This document shows positions 7,211 to 17,885 of a DNA stretch of 56,488 nucleotides, in pieces. Location of the stretch: the NCBI RefSeq assembly GCF_021864505.1, contig NZ_JAKJIB010000003.1:1-56488 (forward strand). Direction: 5' to 3'. The number at the start of each line of letters is the position of its first letter. Position 1 is the stretch's first letter. This stretch comes from Falsiroseomonas oryziterrae (GTDB lineage Bacteria > Pseudomonadota > Alphaproteobacteria > Acetobacterales > Acetobacteraceae). Both the position numbers and the translations under genes were made by a program. The notes beneath the pieces were generated by a model that worked only from the letters and a program-made list of their open reading frames with translations, made no database searches and had not been told where the DNA came from.

Positions 7211-8293
7211 ATGAGCCAGAGTTCTGCGCGTTCACTCCTGGCAGCGCCGTCCGTCCCATGTGCGCCACGTGCCGCCATGGGCGTTGCCGCGGGGCTGATG
7301 GCTGCCTCGATCTGGGGTGGCGCCCTTGCCGTGACACGCCTCGGCGTGGCCGAGACCGAATCCGGGCTCGGTCCACACGACATCGCGCTGCTGCGCTTCA
7401 TCGGGCCGGCGGCGCTGCTGCTGCCGCTCGGTTGGCGCGCTGCCCGCCGGCTCTCGCAAGGGCAGTGGCTGGGGCTGCTGGCATTGATCGCAGGTGGCGG
7501 CGCGCCATTCGTGCTGCTGGCGGGCGCCGGTCTTCGGGAAGCCTCCGTGGCGGATGCCGGAGTACTGCTGCCGGGCACCGTGCCGCTGTGGGTGGCTGCG
7601 GCGTCCGCTTTGCCGGGTCGTCGAGGCGCGGCCCGCCTTTCCCTGGCGCAGATGGGTGGACTTGCGTTGATCGCGCTTGCGGTCGCGCTGGTGGCCGGGC
7701 CCGCCTTCGTGGGCGGCATGAGCTGGCGCGCGCCGGCGCTGCTGATTGCAGCCTCCTGGCTCTCGGCGCTCTACACTCTGGCTCTGCGCGGGGCAGGGTT
7801 GATGCCGCTGGAGGCTGCCGCGCTGGTGAGCCTCGGCTCCGTGCTGTGCTTCGCGCCGGCCTATCTGTTGGTGCTGGAGCCTGGCCTCCATCTGGTCGGC
7901 TGGCAGGAGATCGGCCTGCAGGCGATGTGGCAGGGCGGGCTGTCGGGTACCTTGGCGCCCGTGGCCTTTGCGGCTGCCGTCGCAAGGCTGGGTGCGGCCC
8001 GGGCTTCGGCCTTCGGCGCGCTCAGTCCTGTCGCGGCGGCCCTGTTCGGCCTGCTGCTGCTCGGCGAGGTGCCGGAGACGGATGTTGCACTCGGCCTGGC
8101 GATGGCCACGCTCGGCGTCCTGCTCGCGGCCAGTGCGCCGTCGCGGGCCTGGACGACGGCGCCGTGCCATCAAGATGCAGGAGTCCTGGGCACGCGGAGC
8201 GTTCACGTTCGCGAACATCCGGCGCGCCTCGCGTTTCGCCGCGTGAACGGCGGATTGGCGGGCGCGCGACGAAAGACGACTGCAACTTCTTGA
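7211..8293 (+). CDS. EamA/DMT-family permease
   Basis: The product has 360 residues. It shows about ten hydrophobic segments in two EamA repeats (first from SIWGGALAVTRLGVAE, second from LLIAASWLSALYTLALRG to FGLLLLGEVPETDVALGLA). This is the fold of inner-membrane drug/metabolite exporters of amino acids or metabolites. GGAG lies 10 bp before the ATG. The permease fold ends near residue 315. The last 45 or so residues (His/Arg-rich, containing VHVREHPARLAFRR) are not typical and span an inverted repeat (CGTTCACG at 8200-8207, CGTGAACG at 8242-8249). They may be a read-through extension rather than a functional domain. Substrate unknown. Confidence 0.8.
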   Translation: MSQSSARSLLAAPSVPCAPRAAMGVAAGLMAASIWGGALAVTRLGVAETESGLGPHDIALLRFIGPAALLLPLGWRAARRLSQGQWLGLLALIAGGGAPFVLLAGAGLREASVADAGVLLPGTVPLWVAAASALPGRRGAARLSLAQMGGLALIALAVALVAGPAFVGGMSWRAPALLIAASWLSALYTLALRGAGLMPLEAAALVSLGSVLCFAPAYLLVLEPGLHLVGWQEIGLQAMWQGGLSGTLAPVAFAAAVARLGAARASAFGALSPVAAALFGLLLLGEVPETDVALGLAMATLGVLLAASAPSRAWTTAPCHQDAGVLGTRSVHVREHPARLAFRRVNGGLAGARRKTTATS

Positions 8294-8338
8294 TATCTCG
8301 AGAGAAGCCGGCCTTTTCGCGGCGGCTGTAGCCTTGGC

Positions 8339-10678
8339 ATGGTAGTTGGAACGGCCTGGCCGATGATGGCCGTTCTCGACATCGCCCTGATCCTCCCGCT
8401 TGGCGTCGGTCTCCTGGCGGCCGGCTTGGCCGCGCGCCTCCGTGGCCATCGCGCCGCTGTGGCCGGATCTGTCGCTGCCGCGCTCGGTTTGCTGGTCTAT
8501 CTCCTGGTGTCCATCGGAGCCGGGGGCAGCGTGCCGGCGACACCGTTCTGGGCGGTGCCGTCCCTTGGCATCGATGGCGGCTTGCGCCTCGACGGCTTGT
8601 CGCTGCTCTTCGTGCTGCTCATCACGGGCATCGGCGCGCTGGTGCTGCTTTACGCCGGGCGCTATCTGCAAGGCGATCCGCGGCTGACGCGCCTCGTCGT
8701 CCTGCTGCTTGTGTTCATGGTGTCCATGCTTGGCGCGGTGACGGCCGACGACGTCATCACGCTCTTCGTCTTCTGGGAACTGACGAGCATCGCCTCGTTC
8801 TTCCTCGTCGGCTACGACCACGAGAAGCCGGCCGCGCGCAAGGCGGCGCTGCAGGCGCTGCTGATCACGGGTGGCGGTGGGCTGGCACTGCTGGCGGGGC
8901 TTATCCTTGTCGCGGTGGCGGCGGGCACGACCAGCCTGTCCGGCATCATCGCCGCACGGGAAGCCGTGCTGGCGCACCCGGCAGCGGTGCCGGCGATGCT
9001 GCTCGTGCTGCTCGGCTGCTTCACGAAGTCGGCGCAGTTCCCGTTCCACTTCTGGCTGCCGAACGCGATGGCGGCCCCGACGCCGGTCTCGGCCTACCTG
9101 CACTCCGCCACGATGGTGAAGCTCGGCGTCTACCTGCTCGCGAGGCTCAATCCCGTCTACCAGACCGAAGCGCTGTGGCAGGACCTGCTGACCGGAGCGG
9201 GGCTGCTGACCGCCGCGACGGGCGCCTTGCTCGCGCTGCGCGAGACGGACCTCAAGCGCGTCCTGGCCCACACGACCGTCACCGCGCTCGGCACGCTCGT
9301 GCTGCTGATCGGCATAGCGCCCGACCTGGCGGCGACCGCGGCGGTGACCTTCCTGCTGGTCCATGCGCTCTACAAGGCCGCGCTGTTCCTCGTCGCCGGC
9401 ATCCTGGACCACGAGACTGGCACGCGCGACGCATCCGCCCTTGGCGGCCTGCGCGGCGCGATGCCCTGGACCGCCGCGGCGGCGGTGCTCGCGGCGTTCT
9501 CGATGGCCGGGCTGCCACCCTTCGTCGGCTTCGTCGCGAAGGAGATCGTCTACGAGGCGAAGCTGGCGGCGGGCGGGGCCGCTGCCGTGGTCGCGGGCAT
9601 CGGATTCCTGGTCAACGCCGCAATGGTGGCGGTGGCCGGGCTTCTCTCCTGGCGCATCTTCTTCGGGCCGCAACGCCCGACGCCGCGGGTCCCCCACGAT
9701 CCGCCGAAGTCCATGCTGGCCGGCCCAGTGCTGCTGGCCGGCCTCGGACTGCTTGCCGGCGCCGCGCCGGGGCTGGTTGGCGCCTTGCTGCTGGACGGCG
9801 CGGCCGCGGCGATCCTCGGCCGTCCGGTCGACGTTCCGCTGAAGCTCTGGCACGGCTTCACGCCGGTGCTCGCGCTGAGCGCTGCCACCATCGGCCTCGG
9901 CCTGCTGATCCTGCTGGGCTGGGGGAGGCTGATGCCGCGCTTGCGCGGCGTCTCGGCGGTGGACCGTCTCGGTCCGTCGCGCGGCTACGAGCATGCGCTT
10001 GCCGGGTTGGTGGCATGGGCGGACGGCACCACGCGCACGGTGCAGCATGGCAGCCTGCGAGGCTACATGCGGACCCTCCTGCTGGTGGCGGCGGTTGCGC
10101 CGCTGGCGGTGCTGGTGGCGCGTGGCGGGCTGGATTTGCCTGCCGGCGTCGGACTGGACGCGCGCGCTTTCGCCTTCGGACTGATCGCGCTTGGCGCCGT
10201 CGCCACCGCGATGGCGCGCAGCACCTTCGCGGCGGTGATGGCGGTAGGTTTGGTCGGCTTCGGTACGGCGCTGGTGTTCCTGATGCACGGCGCACCCGAC
10301 GTCGCGCTGACGCAGTTCACGGTGGAGGTGCTGCTGGTCGTCATCCTGGCGACCGTGCTGATCCGCCTGCCGGTCCAGCGGCGCGATGTCCGCGTGCCGC
10401 GGCAGCGAGTGGGCGACGCAGCGGTGGCGCTCGTCCTTGGCGGCTCCGTCGCAGCGCTGCTGCTGGCCGTACTGGCGGCGCCATTCGATCCGCGCCTTGG
10501 CGTCTGGTTCGGGGAGAACAGCGTGCCGGGTGGATACGGCCGCAACGTGGTGAACGTCATTCTCGTGGACTTCCGCGCGCTCGACACGCTGGGCGAGATC
10601 GCGGTGCTCGCCATCGCCGCCTTCGCGGTCATCGCGCTTTTGCGCGGGGCTGCGCGGCCCCTCCGGCCCGGGAGCTGA
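8339..10678 (+). CDS. mrpA: Mrp-type Na+(K+)/H+ antiporter subunit A
   Basis: The product has 779 residues, the normal length for MrpA, which includes an N-terminal NuoL-like part and C-terminal DUF4040/MbhE-like parts. Key features are visible: LFVFWELTSIASFFLVGY (the conserved proton-path Glu), CFTKSAQFPFHFWLPNAM with its Lys, and SAYLHSATMVKLGVYLLAR with the next Lys. It has more than 18 hydrophobic segments. The C-terminal part (HGAPDVALTQFTVEVLLVV) is the DUF4040 region that precedes MrpB. The ATG at 8339 has a weak ribosome-binding site; ATGs at 8363 and 8366 are alternatives. It opens a seven-gene operon exporting Na+ or K+ for H+ at the inner membrane (known for the family). Confidence 0.93.
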   Translation: MVVGTAWPMMAVLDIALILPLGVGLLAAGLAARLRGHRAAVAGSVAAALGLLVYLLVSIGAGGSVPATPFWAVPSLGIDGGLRLDGLSLLFVLLITGIGALVLLYAGRYLQGDPRLTRLVVLLLVFMVSMLGAVTADDVITLFVFWELTSIASFFLVGYDHEKPAARKAALQALLITGGGGLALLAGLILVAVAAGTTSLSGIIAAREAVLAHPAAVPAMLLVLLGCFTKSAQFPFHFWLPNAMAAPTPVSAYLHSATMVKLGVYLLARLNPVYQTEALWQDLLTGAGLLTAATGALLALRETDLKRVLAHTTVTALGTLVLLIGIAPDLAATAAVTFLLVHALYKAALFLVAGILDHETGTRDASALGGLRGAMPWTAAAAVLAAFSMAGLPPFVGFVAKEIVYEAKLAAGGAAAVVAGIGFLVNAAMVAVAGLLSWRIFFGPQRPTPRVPHDPPKSMLAGPVLLAGLGLLAGAAPGLVGALLLDGAAAAILGRPVDVPLKLWHGFTPVLALSAATIGLGLLILLGWGRLMPRLRGVSAVDRLGPSRGYEHALAGLVAWADGTTRTVQHGSLRGYMRTLLLVAAVAPLAVLVARGGLDLPAGVGLDARAFAFGLIALGAVATAMARSTFAAVMAVGLVGFGTALVFLMHGAPDVALTQFTVEVLLVVILATVLIRLPVQRRDVRVPRQRVGDAAVALVLGGSVAALLLAVLAAPFDPRLGVWFGENSVPGGYGRNVVNVILVDFRALDTLGEIAVLAIAAFAVIALLRGAARPLRPGS

Positions 10679-10682
10679 GACC

Positions 10683-11105
10683 TTGGACCCCTCCCTCATC
10701 CTGCGAGTCTCTGCCCCGCTGTTGCTCTGGGTGCCGATGGTGGTCTCGCTGTACCTGCTGATCCGCGGCCACAACGACCCAGGTGGCGGTTTCGTGGGCG
10801 GGCTGGTCGCCTCTGCCGGGCTGGTCTTCTACGCGATCTCCCGCGGGCAGGAGGCGGCGCTGCGTGCCATGCGGCTGCCGCCCGCGACCTGGTGCGGGAT
10901 CGGACTGCTCGCCGCACTCGGCAGCGGGCTGCTCGCCTGGCTGGACCCTGCGGCGGGCTTCCTGACCCATCGGTGGTGGTTCCCCGATATCGGCTTCAAG
11001 CTGCCGCTCGGCACGGCGCTCGTCTTCGACATCGGCGTCTACCTGACGGTCGTCGGCACGGTCACGGCGATGGTCTTCGCCCTGGTGGGCGAGGAGGCGC
11101 GCTGA
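10683..11105 (+). CDS. mrpB: Mrp antiporter subunit B
   Basis: The product has 140 residues with four hydrophobic segments and the MnhB signature LYLLIRGHNDPGGGFVGGL. The start is a TTG at 10683 behind GGGAGCTGAGACC. No ATG lies nearby in this frame, and TTG keeps four bases of spacing to mrpA. Its stop overlaps the mrpC ATG. A stand-alone MrpB here confirms the classical seven-gene layout rather than an MrpAB fusion. Confidence 0.92.
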   Translation: MDPSLILRVSAPLLLWVPMVVSLYLLIRGHNDPGGGFVGGLVASAGLVFYAISRGQEAALRAMRLPPATWCGIGLLAALGSGLLAWLDPAAGFLTHRWWFPDIGFKLPLGTALVFDIGVYLTVVGTVTAMVFALVGEEAR

Positions 11106-11517
11106 TGGAGACGGCATTCGCCCTGACCATCGGCGTCCTCGTCGGCGCGGCGGCCTACCTGTTGCTGGCGCGCGACCTGCCGCGCGCGCTGCTCGGGTTC
11201 GTGCTGCTCGGCACCGCGGCGAACCTCTCAATCTTTGCTGCCGGGCGCACCGGCACGATGGTGCCGCCCCTCGTCGCCCCGGGCGCCGAGGCGCTGGCGA
11301 CGGATGCGGCAAACCCGCTGCCGCAGGCGCTGGTGCTGACCGCGATCGTGATCGGGTTCGGCCTGGCCGCCTTCGCGCTGGTACTGGTGATGCGCGCGCA
11401 TGCCGAGTTCGGCAGCGCCAGTGCCGAGGACATGGACGAGGCGGAGCGGCCCGACGACGTGGCAGCGCCCGCCGCGCCGGCCCTGAACCCGGCGGCCGAG
11501 CGGAAGGAGGCCGCGTG

Positions 11518-11518
<1 letters not shown>
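11105..11518 (+). CDS. mrpC: Mrp antiporter subunit C
   Basis: The product has 137 residues, NuoK-like, with three membrane segments. The conserved region LPQALVLTAIVIGFGLAAFA and an early LLGTAANLSIFAAG are diagnostic for MrpC/MnhC. The C-terminal 35 residues form an acidic then Ala/Pro-rich tail (EDMDEAERPDDVAAP), longer than in most homologues. The ATG overlaps the mrpB stop. Confidence 0.92.
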
Positions 11519-13037
<1,519 letters not shown>

Positions 13038-13041
<4 letters not shown>

Positions 13042-13364
13042 GGCGCGCGCTCGCCTGGATCCGCGTCGGCGTGACCTTCGTCGCGGAGCTTTCGAAATCC
13101 ACCTGGGCGACGATCCGTGCCGTTCTCGGCGATCCCGGGCGGTTGCGGCCTGCCATCCTGACCGTTCCGCTCGATGTCCGCTCGCCGGGCGGGACCGTGC
13201 TCTTCGCCGACATGGTCACCCTGACGCCCGGCACCACCAGCCTCGAAGTCTCGGCCGACGGTCGGACGCTCTACGTCCACGCGCTCGATGCGCCGGATCG
13301 GCAGGCGGCAATCGCCGGGATGAAGTCCACGCTCGAGGCCCGCGCACGCGAGGTGTTGCCATGA
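13038..13364 (+). CDS. mrpE: Mrp antiporter subunit E
   Basis: The product has 108 residues. It is shorter than many MrpE proteins (about 150-160 residues) because the usual N-terminal membrane pair is reduced to one weakly hydrophobic helix (WIRVGVTFVAEL). The soluble MrpE domain is intact: ILTVPLDVRSPGGTVLFADMVTLTPGTTSLE with YVHALDA near the end. (The long motif spans about residues 40-70.) The ATG overlaps the mrpD stop. Confidence 0.88.
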
Positions 13365-13660
13365 CCACCGGCCTGATCCCCTGGGCGGCTGCCATTGCCG
13401 CGATTATCGTGGCGCTCGGCTGCATCCCCGTCGCGGCGCGCCTTCTATCCGGCCCGTCCTCGGCAGACCGCGTGATCGCGACCGACATGCTCGGGCTGCT
13501 CGGCGTCTGCATCGCCGCACTGGTCGCGCTGATCGCCTGGCATCCCGCCTTCCTCGACATTGCCCTCGGCATCGCTCTCGTCGGCTTCCTCGGCGCGGTC
13601 GCGTTCGCGCGACTGCTGGAACGCGCAAGCGTCGCGCCGGCGCAGGAGCCGGCTGAATGA
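13361..13660 (+). CDS. mrpF: Mrp antiporter subunit F
   Basis: The product has 99 residues with three membrane segments. The family signature is seen as LLSGPSSADRVIATDMLG and ALGIALVGFLGAVAFARLLE. It overlaps its neighbours on both sides by four bases. Confidence 0.92.
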   Translation: MTTGLIPWAAAIAAIIVALGCIPVAARLLSGPSSADRVIATDMLGLLGVCIAALVALIAWHPAFLDIALGIALVGFLGAVAFARLLERASVAPAQEPAE

Positions 13661-14970
13661 GGGCGGCGGTCGAAGTCCTGGCGGCGCTGCTGCTCGTCGG
13701 CGGCGCCAGCGTGGTGGCGCTGGCCGCGCTCGGCGTCGCGCGGCTGACGGATCCGTTCATGCGCATGCATGCGGCAGCCAAGGCCGGCGTCGCCGGGGCG
13801 GGGCTGTTGCTGCTCGGCACCGGGCTCGCCTTCGGCACGCCGGGGGCGCTGGCGACGTCGCTGGCGGCTGTCACCTTCCTGGTGTTGACGGCCCCGCTCG
13901 CCTCGCACGCCCTGGGCCGCGCCGCCTATGTCGCCGGCGCTCCGCTGGGTGCCGCGTCGCTGACCGACGCGTTGTCGGGCGTACTCCAGCGCAACGTCTT
14001 CGACATCGACCCGGCTCGCACCGCGCGATCCTGGACTGCCCGCGAGCCATTCCCGAAGGACACCGCTATGAGCGCCATCCCGGAGTTCCGGCGGCCGGCT
14101 GGTCCGGCCGCGAGCGCGCAGCCAGCGGCCGAGCCCGTGGCGCTCCGCCGTATCCTGTGCTGCCTGGTCGGCGGCCCGGCGCAGACGGAAGCCACCGCCG
14201 AGGCCATCACGCTCGCGCGCGGCGCGGGCGCGCAACTCGTCGGCCTTTCGGGCGCAGGCCAATCCGCGCGGGAGTGGCGTGGGCCGCTCGGCGTCGGCGG
14301 TGCCTTCTGGTCGGAGTGGCTGGCCAGCCGCAGCCGCGCGAAGATGCGCGAGAACGCCGCGGCTGCGCTGCAGGAGTTCCAGGAAGCGATCTCCGCGCAG
14401 CCGGGCCTCGATGCGCAGGCGCGGCACGAGGAAGCGGAGCCCCACCTGCTCGCTCGTCTGCTCGCAGGACACGACCTCGTGGTGCTGCCGGCCGGCGCCG
14501 GGCCGCACGGCCTACCCTGCGATCTGCGCGACGAGATTGCGTCGGGCCTTGCGCGCGCACGCGTGGCGCCGGTGCTGCGGGTTGCGCGCCGGTCGGTGCG
14601 TCCGGTGCGGGACGTGATCCTGCTCGTTGGTTCCTCCGAGGCCTGCGGCGCCCTGGCGACCGGCCTTCTGCGATCGGGCCTCTGGGCGCAGGCGGCCATC
14701 TCCATTCAGCCTTTCGCCGATGACCGCCGCGGCGTGCGGGCAATGGTCGATTCGCAGGCCGAACTGTTGCGCGCCCATGGCCGGCGCGTCGCGGTTCTCC
14801 CCTCCCTGGACCTCGACTTCGAGGCGCCGGACCTCCGGGCCCGCCTCGTCCGCTACGATGCGGCGGTGATGTCCTGCCTTTCGACACGGCATGACGGCTT
14901 CCTGGACAGCATCCGCATCTGCGTGCACGAGGTCACCGCCGACACGGTGCCGCTGACCCTCTTGCCCTGA
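13657..14970 (+). CDS. mrpG: MrpG fused to a universal-stress-protein-like domain
   Basis: The product has 437 residues; MrpG alone is normally about 100-130. Residues 1-110 are a complete MrpG with three membrane segments and the signature GVARLTDPFMRMHAAAKAG. From about residue 155 a soluble USP-like region begins (LRRILCCLVGGPAQTEATAE, then AITLARGAGAQLVGLS, later LLARLLAGHDLVVLPAGAG) and continues to the end, probably as two USP-like halves (second from VILLVGSSEACGALATGLL). An ATG at codon 138 (14068) has its own good ribosome-binding site (GAAGGA, 7-8 bases upstream). The USP part may therefore also be made separately. The fusion would place a cytosolic stress or nucleotide sensor on the antiporter (inference). 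Confidence 0.85.
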   Translation: MRAAVEVLAALLLVGGASVVALAALGVARLTDPFMRMHAAAKAGVAGAGLLLLGTGLAFGTPGALATSLAAVTFLVLTAPLASHALGRAAYVAGAPLGAASLTDALSGVLQRNVFDIDPARTARSWTAREPFPKDTAMSAIPEFRRPAGPAASAQPAAEPVALRRILCCLVGGPAQTEATAEAITLARGAGAQLVGLSGAGQSAREWRGPLGVGGAFWSEWLASRSRAKMRENAAAALQEFQEAISAQPGLDAQARHEEAEPHLLARLLAGHDLVVLPAGAGPHGLPCDLRDEIASGLARARVAPVLRVARRSVRPVRDVILLVGSSEACGALATGLLRSGLWAQAAISIQPFADDRRGVRAMVDSQAELLRAHGRRVAVLPSLDLDFEAPDLRARLVRYDAAVMSCLSTRHDGFLDSIRICVHEVTADTVPLTLLP

Positions 14971-14997
14971 CGCGGAGCGGGCAGGCAGGGTCGGCCC

Positions 14998-16443
14998 ATG
15001 ACCGCCGTCCCGCCGCCCGAGGCACCCCGGCAGGGCGTTGCGCCCGAAGGGCCTCGGGCTCTTCGCCTGCCGCCCGCCCTTCGTCTGCCGGCCGCGGCGG
15101 GGGCAGTGGTGTTCGCAGTGGCGGTGGGCACCACCCAGGTCGCGATGCAGGTGGCCAACCGGGAGGCCGACCGGCAGCTCGAACGTCTGGGGCAGGTCTA
15201 TCTCGACGGGCTGGCGGCCAGCGTCCGGCTTGGGATGGAAGCCCGGGATCCCGACTACATCGAGGGCCGTTTCCAGCGCGCCTTCAGCGAGCAGCGCGGT
15301 GTCGCTGAGCGTGCGCTTTTCGCCTTTGCCACCGATGGCGAACTCCTTGCCCGGTACGGCGATGCCGCGCTGCCGGACGCGGCGGCGCGCGCCGCACCCG
15401 ATCACGGCATGCGGTTGGACGAGGCGGCTGGCATCGCCTGGCTGGCGCGTAGCGTGACGGGCGAGGGAAGGGTCGTCGGGCGACTGATCGCCGCGCTCGA
15501 CATCGCGCCCATGCTGGCAGCCCGCGCGCGCCTATCCTGGACCATCGTCCTCGTCGATCTCGTGCTGGCGGCGCTTTTCGCGCTGGTGACGTGGCTGTTG
15601 CTGGGCCGCCTCGGTCGGCCGCTGCGCGCGCTGGTCGAGCGGCTGTCGGATGGCGCGCATCGTCCGCCCGCCAAGCTGCCCGACGCGATGCTGGCCGGCG
15701 CCGATCCGCGGACCGCGCAAGTGCTGGCCGCGTACAACCGCATGGTGGACGGCGTGCGTGAGCGCGAGCGGCTTGCCACGGAACTGGCGGAGCGCGACCA
15801 GGCCGCGGCATTGGGCAGGCTCGCGGCGACCATCGCGCATGAGGTCCGCAACCCGCTCGGCGGCCTTGCCACGGCGGTCTCCACCCTGCGCCGCTTCGGC
15901 GACCGGCCCGACGTCCGCGACGAGTCGCTTGCGTTCCTGGAGCGCGGAATCGGTGCGCTGGACCGCATCGTGAGCAGTACGCTGAACGTCTACCGCCCCG
16001 AGGATGACCGGCGGCTGACCCGATCCGACCTCGAGGATCTGCGACACCTGATCCGTCCCGCCGCCGAGCGCAGTGGCGTGGCGCTGGACTTCGAGCTCGA
16101 CCTGCCCGACGGGGACTTGGCGCTGGGCTCCGGCGGCATCCGGCAGGTGTTGCTGAACCTATTGTTGAATGCCTGCGCCGCGACGCCGCCGGGTGGCCGC
16201 GTCGGCGTCCGCGTGCGCGTCGAGGGCGAGGAGATGATCTGCGAGGTGGCCGACGAGGGGCCTGGCCTGGACCCTGCTCGCCTTGGCCCGCAAGGCGCGG
16301 GCACACCGTCGCGCAGGCTGGGGCTCGACGTCGTGGTCGGGTTGCTGGGCAGTCTCGATGCCCGCGCCTCAGTCGCGGCGCGTCCGGGCGGGGGGACGCT
16401 GATCCGCCTCGCGATCCCTATGCGCACGGGTGCGCCGGAATGA
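14998..16443 (+). CDS. membrane sensor histidine kinase
   Basis: The product has 481 residues. A membrane segment lies at about 30-50, a periplasmic sensor region at about 51-180, and a second membrane segment at about 180-203. Then come a HAMP-like linker, HisKA with phospho-acceptor His281 (ATIAHEVRNPLGG) and HATPase motifs (LLLNLLLNACAATPPGG as N box, VADEGPGLDP as G1). The layout is that of kinases paired with NtrC-type regulators. It begins 27 bp after mrpG and its stop overlaps the start of the response regulator, so these two form one unit and may share transcription with the mrp operon. Ligand not predictable. Confidence 0.9.
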   Translation: MTAVPPPEAPRQGVAPEGPRALRLPPALRLPAAAGAVVFAVAVGTTQVAMQVANREADRQLERLGQVYLDGLAASVRLGMEARDPDYIEGRFQRAFSEQRGVAERALFAFATDGELLARYGDAALPDAAARAAPDHGMRLDEAAGIAWLARSVTGEGRVVGRLIAALDIAPMLAARARLSWTIVLVDLVLAALFALVTWLLLGRLGRPLRALVERLSDGAHRPPAKLPDAMLAGADPRTAQVLAAYNRMVDGVRERERLATELAERDQAAALGRLAATIAHEVRNPLGGLATAVSTLRRFGDRPDVRDESLAFLERGIGALDRIVSSTLNVYRPEDDRRLTRSDLEDLRHLIRPAAERSGVALDFELDLPDGDLALGSGGIRQVLLNLLLNACAATPPGGRVGVRVRVEGEEMICEVADEGPGLDPARLGPQGAGTPSRRLGLDVVVGLLGSLDARASVAARPGGGTLIRLAIPMRTGAPE

Positions 16444-17783
16444 GCGGGCAACCGGTCGTGCTGGTGGTGGAGGATGACCCGGTTCTCGGCCCTGCATTGA
16501 TGCAGCGCCTGCGTCTGGAGGGCTACCGCCCGCGCCTCGCGGCCACCGGGGAAGCGGCGTTGCGCGAAGCGCGCTCGCTTCGTCCCGACGCCGTGGTCAG
16601 CGACATCAGGCTGCCCGACATATCGGGCGAGGAGGTCTATCGGCGCCTGGTCGGCGACCTTGGGGCGCTGCCGGCCTTCTTCATGACGGCCTTCGGGGAT
16701 GTTGCGCAGGCCGTGCGCCTCGTCCGCGCAGGCGCACGCGACTACCTCACCAAGCCGGTCGACGTCGACCAGCTGGTGGAGGCGCTCGGCCAGGCGCTGG
16801 CTTCCGACATGGCGGCCGGGGCGGCTTCGCCCGACATCGGGGACGCGGTGCCCTCCCTCGGCGTCTCGCCGGCCATGCGCGGGGTCGAGGCAGTGCTGAG
16901 GAAGGCGGCGCGGGTCGATGTGCCGGTCGTGCTGACCGGTGAGACCGGAGCCGGGAAGGAGGTGGCGGCCCGCTTCCTCCACGCCGTCTCCCCGCGCGCC
17001 GAGCAGCCTTTCGTCGCGGTCAACTGCGCGGCCATACCGCGCGATCTCGCCGACAGCACGCTTTTCGGGCATGAGCGCGGTGCGTTCACCGGTGCCGCCG
17101 CCCGCCATGCGGGGCTCGCCGAACGCGCCGCGGGGGGCACACTGCTGCTGGACGAGGTGGCGGAGTTGCCGCCCGAACTGCAGACGAAGCTTCTGCGCCT
17201 CGTGCAGGAGCGGAGCTTCCTGCCACTCGGTGCCGCAGCCGAGCGGCCCTTCGCCGCCCGCCTGGTCTGCGCCACGCATGCCGATCTGATGGCGCGCGTA
17301 CAGGAGGGACGGTTCCGCGAGGACCTCTACTATCGCCTCCACGTCGTGGCGGTGGAGGTGCCGCCGCTGCGTCGTCGGCCGGAGGACCTGCCGTGGCTCG
17401 CGGAGCGATTGCTCACGGAGGCGGTGTCGCGCTTCGCGCTGGGCCCGCGCCGGCTTGCCGGCCCGGCGCTTGCGGCGCTGTCCGAGCATGACTGGCCCGG
17501 GAACGTGCGGGAACTGCGGAACCGCATCGAGCGGGCCGTCGCGCTGGCCGATGGGGAAGAGATCGGCGCGCACGAGTTGTTTCCGGAGCTCGACCTCGAG
17601 AGCCGCGATGACCAGGCGAGGCTCGAAGCGTCGCTGGGCAGCGTGGTCGACGAGGCGATGCGGGGCGCCATCCAGGACGCGCTGCGCCGAGCGGGCGGCA
17701 ACCGTGGGGAAGCGGCGAGACTGCTCGGCGTCTCGCGAACGACACTCTGGAAGCGGATGCGCGACCTGGGCCTGGCCGGCTGA
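16440..17783 (+). CDS. NtrC-type sigma-54-dependent response regulator
   Basis: The product has 447 residues with three domains. The receiver has acidic EDD at 11-13, phosphorylation Asp55 (VVSDIRLPD) and Lys in YLTKPVD. The AAA+ domain has Walker A GETGAGKE at 167-174, the sigma-54 contact loop GAFTGA at 214-219 and Walker B GGTLLLDEVAEL. A Fis-type helix-turn-helix lies at the end (NRGEAARLLGVSRTTLWKRM). The intact GAFTGA loop means it should activate sigma-54 promoters. The start overlaps the kinase stop. Targets unknown; the mrp operon is the closest candidate, but I did not find a clear -24/-12 promoter in front of it. Confidence 0.93.
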   Translation: MSGQPVVLVVEDDPVLGPALMQRLRLEGYRPRLAATGEAALREARSLRPDAVVSDIRLPDISGEEVYRRLVGDLGALPAFFMTAFGDVAQAVRLVRAGARDYLTKPVDVDQLVEALGQALASDMAAGAASPDIGDAVPSLGVSPAMRGVEAVLRKAARVDVPVVLTGETGAGKEVAARFLHAVSPRAEQPFVAVNCAAIPRDLADSTLFGHERGAFTGAAARHAGLAERAAGGTLLLDEVAELPPELQTKLLRLVQERSFLPLGAAAERPFAARLVCATHADLMARVQEGRFREDLYYRLHVVAVEVPPLRRRPEDLPWLAERLLTEAVSRFALGPRRLAGPALAALSEHDWPGNVRELRNRIERAVALADGEEIGAHELFPELDLESRDDQARLEASLGSVVDEAMRGAIQDALRRAGGNRGEAARLLGVSRTTLWKRMRDLGLAG

Positions 17784-17885
17784 CGGGGTGGTCCGCCAAG
17801 CGGCATCTGACGCGCCTGAAGCTGACCCCGGCTTCTGTGCCGGCCAGGATGGATGGCGCCTGACGCAACGAGCGGGGCACTCTTT

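Noticed and set aside
7232-10774. 1180-codon open frame on the minus strand opposite mrpA
   Set aside because: Its product is Gln/Arg/His-rich and without domains; the plus strand encodes a clear MrpA. It is a GC-driven shadow, as are the long minus frames at 1879-3864, 11155-13011, 18723-20771, 21838-23586, 27444-29324 and 39795-42020.
8339-11105. Possible MrpA-MrpB fusion because of the DUF4040-like end of MrpA
   Set aside because: Full-length MrpA normally includes that region and a separate mrpB follows at 10683.
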